Shown: piece after piece, positions 14,481 to 20,557 of the stretch
Position numbering within the stretch: the stretch's first letter is position 1
Layout: every line of letters starts with the position of its first letter
Assembly (NCBI GenBank): GCA_002690445.1
Contig: NZER01000379.1
Location: 1 to 21,735 of the forward strand
Direction: 5' to 3'
DNA: 21,735 nt
From: Candidatus Pacearchaeota archaeon
Lineage (GTDB): Archaea > Nanoarchaeota > Nanoarchaeia > Pacearchaeales > GW2011-AR1
Position numbers and translations under genes: made by a program
Notes under the pieces: model-generated
Databases searched by the model: none
What the model was told of the DNA's origin: nothing
The model's input: only the letters and a program-made list of their open reading frames with translations

Positions 14481-14510
14481 TTTAAATATAACTTAGTTTT
14501 CCTAGTTTTT
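14481..14510 (+). promoter_or_regulatory. Candidate archaeal-type promoter with TAGTTTT tandem repeat
   Basis: TTTAAATA at 14481-14488 lies with its centre about 26 bases before ATG 14511, the usual TATA-to-start distance of archaeal promoters, so the transcript would be leaderless; accordingly there is no ribosome site before this ATG. Between box and start are two TAGTTTT copies (14494-14500 and 14503-14509), 9 bases apart, placed where the ribbon-helix-helix protein could bind and repress its own gene. A bacterial -10 reading (TATAAC at 14487-14492) is a possible alternative. Confidence 0.45.
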
Positions 14511-14663
14511 ATGAAAATCAAAGAGGATATGTGTTTAGTTAATTTCTTGGTGAACAGAGAGATGTGGGAGATGTTTAAAGAAACCACTGAGGCCCAGGGT
14601 TTCAATCGTTCTAAGATTTTACGTGGCATGATTGATTTGTATTTGAAAAAAGGGAATGAGTAA
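14511..14663 (+). CDS. Ribbon-helix-helix (CopG/Arc-like) transcription regulator
   Basis: A 50-residue DNA-binding protein. It starts MKIKEDMCLVNFLVNREMWE: a strand (CLVNFLVN) that would form the ribbon, then helix 1 (EMWEMFKETTEAQ), the turn GFNRSKILR and helix 2 (ILRGMIDLYLKK). The G-x-[NS]-R-S-[KE]-I-[LI]-R motif is characteristic of ribbon-helix-helix repressors, which bind tandem operators as dimers. ATG 14511 is chosen because an upstream extension to GTG 14466 would translate the promoter region. It sits at the border of the tail/lysis and replication modules and may control the replication genes. Confidence 0.82.
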   Translation: MKIKEDMCLVNFLVNREMWEMFKETTEAQGFNRSKILRGMIDLYLKKGNE

Positions 14664-14712
14664 GTGGTTAGTGGGGGTTTGATAGCCTCTTTTCCTCTCT
14701 TTCCACTTATTC
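14658..14712. repeat. Inverted repeat between regulator and primase genes
   Basis: GAGTAAGTGG (14658-14667) and CCACTTATTC (14703-14712) are complementary at 9 of 10 positions, the tenth being a possible G-U pair in RNA. The 35-base loop contains a G run and a pyrimidine-rich stretch (CCTCTTTTCCTCTCTTT). It spans the regulator's stop codon and most of the 66-base gap before the primase gene. It could be an attenuator, terminator or operator. Confidence 0.35.
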
Positions 14713-14729
14713 ACCTAGATGTGACTTGA

Positions 14730-17018
14730 ATGACAGGGATAGATAAACAGAAAAGGTACTTTGAACAGCTGGATAAGGTTATAGATGAACCGATTTATGT
14801 TACTAGGAATTGGAAAAAAGGCAAAGAGTGGGTTCCCGGGAAAAGATATTTAATTGCTTCTTATTATAAAGCTGTTCCTCCGTTAGATCACAGGACAATT
14901 GGGCCTAACGAACCTGTTATTGAGTTAGACGCTAACAGTTATGCGTTAAATTATAAAGTAGCTAAACCAATCTTAGATTTCTGTAAGAATGAAGATATAC
15001 CTTGTTATGTGTTCTGGAGTGGGAACAAATCTATCCATATACATTTCTTCCTTGAATTTCTAAATTTAAATTATAACGAAGACCAATTGAAAGTTATCAA
15101 AGAAGCTTATTCTCAAGGGTGGAACATTCAAGGAGATATTAGGTTAGCTTTTACTCGTTACATCCTTGAACAATCAGGATTATCAACAGATTTGATTGGA
15201 CATGGGAAAATTGTAGATTTAGCTAAATTAAAATGGAACGATTTAACAGGGAAAGCTACTTTGATACGTTGTGCAGGTGGAGCTAACATTAAACAAAAGG
15301 AAGGTGTGTTAACTACAGCTTGGAAAACATATTATGAAGAATTACCTACTGGGAAACCTAGAAAACCTACCCATTATGATGATTTAGAGTACCCAACAAA
15401 AATTAAGAAGTATAAATTATCACCTGAATTTGTTGTTGAGAGGGCGTTAAAGTACCTTAAAAATACTCCTGAGAAACGAAGGAACCAACTTAAAACCATT
15501 AAATATGATGGGAAGTACCTCTCTAATCCTTGTATTCAGATGCTGTTAGAAGGACAATCTGAAGGAAAAAGGAATCAGGGAGCTAAAATCATTGCGATAG
15601 CTGCAAGGATGGATAAACTTTCTAAAAATGAATGTAAAGGTGTTATCCAACAATATGTAGATAATTGTACCCAAGTTCCTGAAGAATATACATTTGATGA
15701 AGCTGAAAGGTGGGTTGATTGGATTTATGCACAACCTGAACCTTACTGGACTTGTTCTTTCCCTCAACAGATTGGAATGTGTGACAAATCTCTCTGCCCA
15801 TATTATAAGAAGAAGTATGAGAAAGAACTTGCACTGTTCAATACAGATGAACCTTTAACAATAATTAAGGAAGCGTTAAATGAATTGATTGTTGGTGAAG
15901 ATAAACTTAAAATGACTTTATTTCTGTTATATCTCACTAAAGAGTTTGATCCGGAATGGTTTGTTTTACTTGATGGAGAAGCGTCAAGCGGGAAATCTCA
16001 CATTATGAAAGCTGTTGCTTCTTTGTTTGGCCCTGAAGGTGAAGGATATTATTCTTATTCAAGGTTTACTAAGTCAAGTTTGAACCATCTCGGTGAATTA
16101 GCTGACGAATGGGCTAACAAGATAGTAATTATTGAAGAACTGCAAGGTGCAGGGGATGTCATTGAACAACTAAGAGTAGCTATCAGTGAAGGGAAATTGA
16201 CTTTGTTAGAGTCTGTTGAACAGAAAGATGGTGGTATGAAAAGATGGGGTAGTCAAGCCAAAACTATATTTTTTAAGAATGTATTGTTTGTTACATGTAA
16301 CGCTGATAATTTTGAAGATGGTGCTCAATTTCAATCTAGAGCATGGATTCTTAACACTGACCAAACAAGGTTACACACTAAAGCTATCATTAAAGATACT
16401 TGGAAACAGTTCAGTATCCCGAAACGTAACAAGAAAGAAATAAATGTTGACATGATTACACAGAGTTTAAAGATATTAAGGAAACCAAGTGAAGTTATAT
16501 TCCCTTTTGGTGAAGAACTTAACCATTTTACACCATCTAAGACTGTTAGAGGTAGGCGTGATGTTAAGAAAATGGCTAGTTTGATTAAAGCATCAGCTTA
16601 TTTTCATCAAAGAAATAGAACTTGGGCAGGAGATATTCTTATCGCTGATTGGAGAGATGCCATGTATGCTTTCATGTATGCAGGTGATACGTTAAATGCT
16701 TCATCTCAAGGGATAGGTGAGAGGGATTTAAAGTATTATGAAGCAATTGTTGCTTGTTCTACTCACCAGCCAGTATTCCAGAACGAAGATGTAGTTAGAT
16801 GGTGTGGTGTTAGCATACATACAGCAAGGAGAGTTATGGGTGTACTTGAAAGTGCTGGATTCTTTGAAAATACTGAACATAGGAAAGGATATAACGCAAT
16901 TTATGAGAAAACAGGAGTAAGTCCAGATTACTTAGGGGATGTTGCTGAATTTTGTAGAAAGAAGGCAGAAAACCAAGAAAATGACATTAAGGAGGTGTTA
17001 AATGCTATTGAAAAATAG
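14730..17018 (+). CDS. Primase-helicase: PrimPol core, PriL-like cysteine module, AAA+ helicase
   Basis: A 762-residue replication protein that would prime and unwind DNA. The N-terminal archaeo-eukaryotic primase (PrimPol) core has VIELDANS (63-70, acidic E65/D67 metal site), SGNKSIHIHF (97-106, nucleotide-binding histidines) and TLIRCAGGANIKQK (177-190). Residues about 260-360 resemble the PriL iron-sulfur domain: NPCIQMLLEG (C268), then WTCSF (C342), GMC (C351), LCPYY (C356). The C-terminal AAA+ helicase has Walker A LDGEASSGKSHIM (414-426), Walker B KIVIIEEL (464-471), a sensor-like TCN (522-524) and an SRAW arginine (537). A winged helix (about 680-720, VSIHTARRVMGVLESAGFFE) ends it. No strong ribosome site precedes ATG 14730. 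Confidence 0.88.
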   Translation: MTGIDKQKRYFEQLDKVIDEPIYVTRNWKKGKEWVPGKRYLIASYYKAVPPLDHRTIGPNEPVIELDANSYALNYKVAKPILDFCKNEDIPCYVFWSGNKSIHIHFFLEFLNLNYNEDQLKVIKEAYSQGWNIQGDIRLAFTRYILEQSGLSTDLIGHGKIVDLAKLKWNDLTGKATLIRCAGGANIKQKEGVLTTAWKTYYEELPTGKPRKPTHYDDLEYPTKIKKYKLSPEFVVERALKYLKNTPEKRRNQLKTIKYDGKYLSNPCIQMLLEGQSEGKRNQGAKIIAIAARMDKLSKNECKGVIQQYVDNCTQVPEEYTFDEAERWVDWIYAQPEPYWTCSFPQQIGMCDKSLCPYYKKKYEKELALFNTDEPLTIIKEALNELIVGEDKLKMTLFLLYLTKEFDPEWFVLLDGEASSGKSHIMKAVASLFGPEGEGYYSYSRFTKSSLNHLGELADEWANKIVIIEELQGAGDVIEQLRVAISEGKLTLLESVEQKDGGMKRWGSQAKTIFFKNVLFVTCNADNFEDGAQFQSRAWILNTDQTRLHTKAIIKDTWKQFSIPKRNKKEINVDMITQSLKILRKPSEVIFPFGEELNHFTPSKTVRGRRDVKKMASLIKASAYFHQRNRTWAGDILIADWRDAMYAFMYAGDTLNASSQGIGERDLKYYEAIVACSTHQPVFQNEDVVRWCGVSIHTARRVMGVLESAGFFENTEHRKGYNAIYEKTGVSPDYLGDVAEFCRKKAENQENDIKEVLNAIEK

Positions 17019-17304
17019 GTGTCTAACCCTCGAACACCCTCGCAGCCGTTCGAACCCCGTTCGAACCCCGTTCGCAGGGGGTTCGAAAAACGTGTTTCTA
17101 CCACGACAAAACGTACCAAAAAGGGTGTTTTCCCCAGATGGACATAGGCAACTAGTAGCAAAACTAGTACTAGTAGATGAATGTCCATTTTCAAAAAATG
17201 ACGTTTTTTTTCGTTTCTACGACGACAAAACCATTTTTCGAACGGGCTGCGAACGGGATGTGACGAAAATTTACGAACGATTTAGGAAACGGAGGTTAAA
17301 ATGA
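17002..17304 (+). CDS. 100-residue open frame across the repeat region, doubtful gene
   Basis: ATG 17002 stands five bases after GGAGGTG (16991-16997), and the frame ends in an ATGA overlap with the next gene, which has its own GGAGG. These look like real gene borders. Against this, codon use is foreign to the neighbours (CTA, CGA, CCC and TCG codons), CpG density is several times higher, and the two copies of a 19-base repeat are read in different frames (FLPRQN versus RFYDDK). The product is basic, with no recognised domain. Either a real small protein encoded over an origin, or a chance opening across a non-coding element. Confidence 0.35.
   Translation: MLLKNRCLTLEHPRSRSNPVRTPFAGGSKNVFLPRQNVPKRVFSPDGHRQLVAKLVLVDECPFSKNDVFFRFYDDKTIFRTGCERDVTKIYERFRKRRLK
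17094..17231. repeat. 19-base direct repeat pair flanking the origin centre
   Basis: GTTTCTACCACGACAAAAC (17094-17112) and GTTTCTACGACGACAAAAC (17213-17231) differ at one base and are 119 bases apart in the same orientation. They lie inside the two iteron clusters. The coordinates given span both copies. Confidence 0.75.
17138..17188. repeat. Inverted repeat with ACTAGTA motifs in the origin centre
   Basis: ATGGACAT (17138-17145) and ATGTCCAT (17181-17188) are perfect inverted copies. Between them ACTAGTA occurs three times (from 17151, 17164 and 17170), the last two forming the palindrome CTAGTACTAG. The arrangement could extrude as a hairpin and is followed by A/T-rich DNA (17189-17211) that could unwind. 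Confidence 0.6.
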
Positions 17305-17648
17305 GCTTTAATTTAATGAAATATTTGAAGGAAGAGACCAGAGAGGAGCTTTTAGATAGATGTTACGTTGATTTTGTTAAAGAAGTTGTTTGGGAATATA
17401 AAGATTCTGATAGAACTATTCTAATACAACGATGGAACATTGACACATTTAAGGAACAGTTAATGAAGTTGGAGAAAGGTGAGGAGAAAGTTATCCCAAA
17501 CACCAAGAAAGTGCTTACTTCTAACAAGAAGATATGCAGACACACTCACACAATTTCAATCACTGAGGAAATGATTGGTAGTGATGAAATTATTGCGAGA
17601 TACCGTAACTGTACGCAGTGCGGTGTAAACATAACGGAGGAAAAATAA
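17301..17648 (+). CDS. Small protein with C-terminal CxH...CxxC zinc ribbon
   Basis: A 115-residue protein behind GGAGG (17291-17295). The N-terminal half is helical and acidic (NLMKYLKEETREELLDRCYV). The C-terminal part has a zinc-ribbon pattern: KICRHTHTI (C79, H81) and YRNCTQCGVN (C104, C107). The same C-x-H...C-x-x-C layout recurs in the 47-residue product at 17969. Position between the candidate origin and the ssDNA-binding-like gene suggests a nucleic-acid role. Family not recognised. Confidence 0.65.
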   Translation: MSFNLMKYLKEETREELLDRCYVDFVKEVVWEYKDSDRTILIQRWNIDTFKEQLMKLEKGEEKVIPNTKKVLTSNKKICRHTHTISITEEMIGSDEIIARYRNCTQCGVNITEEK

Positions 17649-17649
17649 A

Positions 17650-17988
17650 ATGGGAAGTATAGATTGGAAGGAATTAGAATTGGCAAGTCCATTTGTCAAG
17701 TTAGAGAAGGGAACATCCGTGTTAGTCGTAAAGAACTGGCGACTACAGGATAAATTCAAGAACGATGACGGCACTGTGAAATTCGGATTAGAATTTGACT
17801 GCATTGAATTGAATAACACTGTGTTTGAAGGTGAACCGAAGAGTTGGACAATGACAGCTATCAAAGCTATTAACCAACTTAAACCTATCTTACAGGCAGC
17901 TGATGAAGCTAACAAACCTGAAGTTAGGTTACAGATAGTTAAAGCGGGAGATGGCCCGAAAACTGTTTATGTCATTGAAGAACTGTAA
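17650..17988 (+). CDS. Putative single-stranded DNA-binding protein (OB-fold-like)
   Basis: A 112-residue beta-rich protein behind GGAGG. It opens with a strand region TSVLVVKNWRLQDKF (22-36), continues FGLEFDCIELNN, then SWTMTAIKAINQLKPILQAA (about 65-84), a helix-type segment seen in phage ssDNA-binding proteins, and closes VRLQIVKAGDGPKTVYVIEE. The pattern of strands, then a helix with the LKPIL phrase, then a final strand pair fits OB-fold proteins, and the replication context supports it. No acidic SSB-type tail apart from the terminal EEL. Confidence 0.55.
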   Translation: MGSIDWKELELASPFVKLEKGTSVLVVKNWRLQDKFKNDDGTVKFGLEFDCIELNNTVFEGEPKSWTMTAIKAINQLKPILQAADEANKPEVRLQIVKAGDGPKTVYVIEEL

Positions 17989-18112
17989 ACATGAGAATCT
18001 GACCGTCAGAGATGGCGGTCTTTTCTCTTGTAACAGTTGCGGTAAATGGTTCATGCCAAAACAGAGGAATAAGAAGAAGAAAAGGTTGAAGAATTGGAGG
18101 AAATTAAAATGA
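17969..18112 (+). CDS. 47-residue zinc-ribbon microprotein
   Basis: Read in a frame different from the upstream gene, ATG 17969 to TGA 18110-18112 encodes MSLKNCKHENLTVRDGGLFS, then CNSCGKWFMPKQ and a very basic tail rich in K and R. C6-x-H8 and C21-x2-C24 make a compact zinc ribbon, and the tail would bind nucleic acid. It overlaps the upstream stop by 20 bases and ends in ATGA with the next gene. A terminator-like hairpin lies inside it (18001-18024), so it may be expressed only when transcription reads through. Confidence 0.6.
   Translation: MSLKNCKHENLTVRDGGLFSCNSCGKWFMPKQRNKKKKRLKNWRKLK
18001..18024 (+). terminator. Terminator-like hairpin after the ssDNA-binding-like gene
   Basis: GACCGTC (18001-18007) pairs with GGCGGTC (18014-18020), one pair being G-U, around loop AGAGAT, followed by TTTTCTCTTG. 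It starts 12 bases after the stop at 17988. The T-run is short and the hairpin lies within a likely microprotein gene, so termination is probably partial. Confidence 0.5.
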
Positions 18113-18264
18113 CATTTGAAACATGGGTTAAAGATAGAAGGGTGATCAAATTACATAAACGGATTGCCAAGTATGAAAGGTACATAGCTAAAGTTAAAAT
18201 CTGGCTTAAAGAAGATAAGAAAAGACTTAGGAGGGAACTCAATGGAAATCTCACTAAATATTGA
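18109..18264 (+). CDS. 51-residue basic helical protein, unknown
   Basis: ATG 18109 follows GGAGG (18096-18100) and overlaps the previous stop (ATGA). The product is nearly all helix and strongly basic: TFETWVKDRRVIKLHKRIAK, then a second helix YERYIAKVKIWLKEDKKRL and a tail RRELNGNLTKY. It could be a helical hairpin that binds nucleic acid. The ribosome site of the next gene is inside its last codons. No family recognised. Confidence 0.58.
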   Translation: MTFETWVKDRRVIKLHKRIAKYERYIAKVKIWLKEDKKRLRRELNGNLTKY

Positions 18265-18391
18265 GAGGATTGAACCTGCACCTACTAAAGATATGTTCAA
18301 TGTTGAATTTATTGGTAGATTAACGAAAGAACAAATTGAAGGATTAGTGAGGTTATCAGAATCTGGGATCGTTAAGGTGAATATGGTATGA
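18242..18391 (+). CDS. 49-residue small protein, unknown
   Basis: ATG 18242 has one of the strongest ribosome sites of the region (AGGAGGG at 18231-18237). The product has two strands and a helix: MEISLNIERIEPAPTKDMFN, then VEFIGRLTKEQIEGLVRLSE and SGIVKVNMV. The balanced alpha/beta pattern and TKEQIEGL helix start look like a genuine small domain. It overlaps the previous gene by 23 bases and the nuclease gene by 4 (ATGA). Function unknown. Confidence 0.62.
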   Translation: MEISLNIERIEPAPTKDMFNVEFIGRLTKEQIEGLVRLSESGIVKVNMV

Positions 18392-19401
18392 ATTGTAAGT
18401 ACTGTGGTGAAGGATTCGAACTTAAAAACAGACCTTTTCAGGTGTTTTGTACTACAAGATGTAAGTCAAGACATTACGCAATAAAAGATAAATCAACAAA
18501 AGAGTGTGTAATTTGTGGGTTGGCTTTTAAGAGTGTGTTACACCATTTAAAGACACATAACATAGATGCAAAAACTTATTGGGAGAAATATTTCCCTAAC
18601 TTTTGTGTTAGTTGTGAACAGCTAATAGAGTATAGTCATAATAGATACTCAAAATTGAAATTTTGTTCAAGAGATTGTGCAAGTAAGCATACAAAGAGAA
18701 AGAAAAGATATGAAAAGGATTATCTTTTAAATATTTTAAAGGAGATTCATTTAAAGTACGGGGGTGCAGTAACTCAAAAATCTATCGCTACAGATGGGAG
18801 AGTTGCAGCTTCAACTTACTACAGTCATTTTAATTCATTCTCAGAAGCATGTGAAATTGCTGAAGTCCCACATCAAGCACCAATAAAACCACATAAATTT
18901 GAAGAACCAGTTGATACTTTATTAACAGTATTGATAGATTCTCGTGAAAAGATTCCATATAAATTTAAGGCATGGAAAAAGGTGACTCTTAAAGAAGGTG
19001 ATTATTGTTTAGAGGAGATAAACACTGGCGTAGTGATTGAGAGGAAGTCTATTATGGACTTAAAGGGATGTATTTTAGGCAAGAGATTCCAGAATGAGAT
19101 TAACAGAGTAAGGAAAAAGAAAGGATATGTAGTAATATTAGTTGATGGGACTGTTCAAATGTTTATGAAAGGTGCTGTGTATGGGAAACTATCATCAAAA
19201 GCATTATTTCATTTTGTTAAAAAGTTTGAATCAGAAAATGCTGATGTATGTCAATTTTTATTTACAGGAGGTAGGGAACAAAGTGCTGAACTTGTTTATC
19301 ATTTTTGTATATTAACACCAGATGTACTAAAAGGAGTTGATTTACAAGAATTATATGGCAATGATGAATTAATGGATTATTACTATGGCAAGCCAACATG
19401 A
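18388..19401 (+). CDS. ERCC4/XPF-type nuclease with zinc fingers and homing-endonuclease repeat
   Basis: A 337-residue multidomain nuclease. N-terminal zinc fingers: C3/C6/C21/C25, then C40-x2-C43...H53/H57 (CVICGLAFKSVLHHLKTH, like a MucR-type finger), then C73/C76/C93/C97. Residues about 111-160 match a homing-endonuclease-associated repeat: LLNILKEIHLKYGG, then VAASTYYSHFNSFSEACEIA. The nuclease domain has VLIDSREKIP (181-190), KEGDYCLEE (202-210) and VVIERKSIMDL (215-225), the GDY and ERKxxxD motifs of the XPF/Mus81/Hef active site. It may cut branched or flapped DNA in replication or recombination, or act as a mobile endonuclease. Coupled by ATGA; no helicase part or helix-hairpin-helix motif seen. 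Confidence 0.85.
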   Translation: MNCKYCGEGFELKNRPFQVFCTTRCKSRHYAIKDKSTKECVICGLAFKSVLHHLKTHNIDAKTYWEKYFPNFCVSCEQLIEYSHNRYSKLKFCSRDCASKHTKRKKRYEKDYLLNILKEIHLKYGGAVTQKSIATDGRVAASTYYSHFNSFSEACEIAEVPHQAPIKPHKFEEPVDTLLTVLIDSREKIPYKFKAWKKVTLKEGDYCLEEINTGVVIERKSIMDLKGCILGKRFQNEINRVRKKKGYVVILVDGTVQMFMKGAVYGKLSSKALFHFVKKFESENADVCQFLFTGGREQSAELVYHFCILTPDVLKGVDLQELYGNDELMDYYYGKPT

Positions 19402-19585
19402 AATAATCTTGTTCCTAAGGGAAAAAAACCAATGGGTGACAATAGATATGTTAATCTCCCACTTTAACGGGAGTAAATCAAACTTAAACACACAAATTAA
19501 TCAGTTGTATAAGTATCGGTTGATTGAAATTATCGTTGATGGGAGAACTCATCTGATACGAATAAAAAAAACAAAGACGAGGTAA
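19385..19585 (+). CDS. Small winged helix-turn-helix DNA-binding protein
   Basis: A 66-residue protein whose ATG lies 17 bases inside the nuclease gene. The layout is that of a winged helix: helix 1 HEIILFLREKNQ, helix 2 VTIDMLISHFNG, recognition helix SKSNLNTQINQLYKYRLIEI and a wing IVDGRTHLIRIKK. The S-x-S-N-L...L-x-x-x-x-L-I-E pattern resembles archaeal and phage MarR/ArsR-like regulators. It may regulate nearby genes or assist DNA processing. It ends just before the next gene. Confidence 0.72.
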   Translation: MASQHEIILFLREKNQWVTIDMLISHFNGSKSNLNTQINQLYKYRLIEIIVDGRTHLIRIKKTKTR

Positions 19586-19588
19586 CAA

Positions 19589-19720
19589 ATGGCAGGAGGG
19601 AACGAAATAGGAGAAAAGCACCCAAGGTGGAAACCATGGGGTACATTAAGAGTAGGTGTTAAAGGTTACACTTATATCAAATGTAAAGAAGCTGTAGAAG
19701 AGAGGGTTAAGAAGATGTGA
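19589..19720 (+). CDS. 43-residue small basic protein, HNH-like N-terminal fragment
   Basis: ATG 19589 follows GAGGT (19579-19583). The product reads MAGGNEIGEKHPRWKPWGTL, then RVGVKGYTYIKCKEAVEERV and a basic end. The KHPRWK...GY-x-Y-I-K phrase is like the front part of phage HNH proteins (N/H-P-x-W-K, G-Y-x-x-I), but the catalytic histidines are absent. It could be a remnant of such a gene or an independent DNA-binding mini-protein. It is followed by a 44-base gap. Confidence 0.5.
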   Translation: MAGGNEIGEKHPRWKPWGTLRVGVKGYTYIKCKEAVEERVKKM

Positions 19721-19764
19721 CCCACTATCGTTAAAACAAATTAAAACATAGAAGGTGAAATGAA

Positions 19765-20058
19765 ATGAAATTAAGAAGTGATGTAACAACCGTTACGGTT
19801 GAAGGAAAATTGATTGTAGTTGCAAGAACTATGACTGAAGAATTTGATGCTGGGGAATACCTCAGAAGAATTGACCAACTTAACGCTAATTTAGCACAGT
19901 TAGATGGTCAACGGAAAGAAATCATCAAAGTGAGAGATTTGTTTTCTGTTAAGGAATCTGAAGCTAAACCTATTGCTGAAGCTGATTACGAGAAAGGGAA
20001 AGCAGAACGTGCAGCAGCTCATAAAGAGAAAAAAGAAGTAGAGGAACCTAAAGAATGA
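19765..20058 (+). CDS. Coiled-coil protein, unknown
   Basis: A 97-residue acidic/basic protein behind GAAGGTGA. A short beta start (VTTVTVEGKLIVVARTMTEE) is followed by a helix with heptad features (DAGEYLRRIDQLNANLAQLD, QRKEIIKVRD) and an alanine-, glutamate- and lysine-rich tail (AERAAAHKEKKEVEEPKE). Probably an oligomeric structural or scaffolding helper. ATGA-coupled to the next gene. No family recognised. Confidence 0.62.
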   Translation: MKLRSDVTTVTVEGKLIVVARTMTEEFDAGEYLRRIDQLNANLAQLDGQRKEIIKVRDLFSVKESEAKPIAEADYEKGKAERAAAHKEKKEVEEPKE

Positions 20059-20225
20059 GGATTGTGATTGAAAGAGCAGGTGATGCAATCGCTACGATAA
20101 AGGATTTAAAGAACATAGATGGTCGTGGCGAGATTGCTCACATCTTAACAGAACTTGAGTTAATTAAGCAGGAATTGTTGCTGGTTTGGGTTAACTATGA
20201 TGATAGTGGAGATGATGGACGTTGA
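20055..20225 (+). CDS. 56-residue small protein, unknown
   Basis: ATG 20055 overlaps the previous stop (ATGA); GAGG stands 10 bases upstream. The product has a beta strand start (MRIVIERAGDAIATIKDLKN), then a helix (GEIAHILTELELIKQELLLV), and an acidic end (NYDDSGDDGR). It overlaps the following membrane peptide gene by 29 bases in another frame. Function unknown. Confidence 0.55.
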   Translation: MRIVIERAGDAIATIKDLKNIDGRGEIAHILTELELIKQELLLVWVNYDDSGDDGR

Positions 20226-20319
20226 GAATTTGGCCTTTAATACTGTTTATTTTTTATTTTTGTTTTTTGTGTTAATAGTATATGGCTTATGGATATTAGG
20301 AGGATGTTTAAATGTTTAG
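20197..20319 (+). CDS. 40-residue single-span membrane peptide
   Basis: A frame open from ATG 20197 (alternatives at 20200, 20212 and 20215) to TAG 20317-20319. An acidic N-terminus (MMIVEMMDVENLAFNT) is followed by about 20 hydrophobic and aromatic residues (VYFLFLFFVLIVYGLWIL), clearly a membrane helix. It fills what would otherwise be an 86-base gap of T-rich DNA, and T-rich DNA does by itself encode Phe/Leu runs, so chance cannot be excluded. It overlaps the next gene by 8 bases, whose ribosome site (GGAGGATG) lies in its last codons. Confidence 0.45.
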   Translation: MMIVEMMDVENLAFNTVYFLFLFFVLIVYGLWILGGCLNV

Positions 20320-20557
20320 GAAAAAAGAAGTTTCTGAAGAACAACACACTTTATGGTTTATTGATGAAGTTTTGAAAAGGATACAACATTGTAAAACTAA
20401 GAAAGAGAAAGAGATGGTTAGAAACATTGTGTTAGATAGGTTAGGTCATAAACATAAAGTTACTGGGGCATTTGCTGTCATGGACAAAATGAGTAGCATG
20501 AAAGAAGATAATCTTGATGTTACTAAGAAAGTCCGCAAAATGTTGGAATTAGAATGA
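20312..20557 (+). CDS. Small helical protein, unknown
   Basis: An 81-residue, mainly helical, basic protein behind AGGAGG (20299-20304). It reads HTLWFIDEVLKRIQHCKTKK, EKEMVRNIVLDRLGHKHKV and a C-terminal helix ending VRKMLELE. The order of amphipathic helices suggests a compact helical bundle. It is ATGA-coupled to the zinc-ribbon gene that follows. Function unknown. Confidence 0.65.
   Translation: MFRKKEVSEEQHTLWFIDEVLKRIQHCKTKKEKEMVRNIVLDRLGHKHKVTGAFAVMDKMSSMKEDNLDVTKKVRKMLELE

Larger units (their letters stand above)
17031..17278. other. Candidate replication origin: CGAAC/GTTCG iteron array
   Basis: Ten copies of CGAAC or its complement GTTCG fall within 250 bases. Left cluster: two perfect palindromes GTTCGAAC at 17048-17055 and 17059-17066, within an 11-base tandem CCGTTCGAACC (17046-17056, 17057-17067) and a third partial copy from 17068. 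Right cluster: TTCGAACGGG (17237-17246) and CTGCGAACGGG (17247-17257), exact inverted copies of 17056-17065 and 17067-17077. CGCAGCCGTTCGAA (17041-17054) also pairs with 17237-17251 apart from one extra G. Location directly after the primase-helicase gene and before the ssDNA-binding-like gene fits an origin. Iterons inside an open frame would parallel lambda, whose origin lies in gene O. Confidence 0.5.

Noticed and set aside
17041..17090. tRNA T-arm-like strings (GGTTCGAA, GTTCGAACCCC)
   Set aside because: No five-base T stem pairs around the loop, and no anticodon arm or acceptor stem could be built; the strings are part of the iteron array.
17556..17915. Minus-strand frame of 119 codons across two replication genes
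   Set aside because: Runs opposite to two genes with good ribosome sites and has no start signal or recognisable motif.
20225..20311. T-rich stretch as an intrinsic terminator
   Set aside because: No hairpin precedes the T runs, and the stretch reads as a membrane helix in the short frame at 20197-20319.
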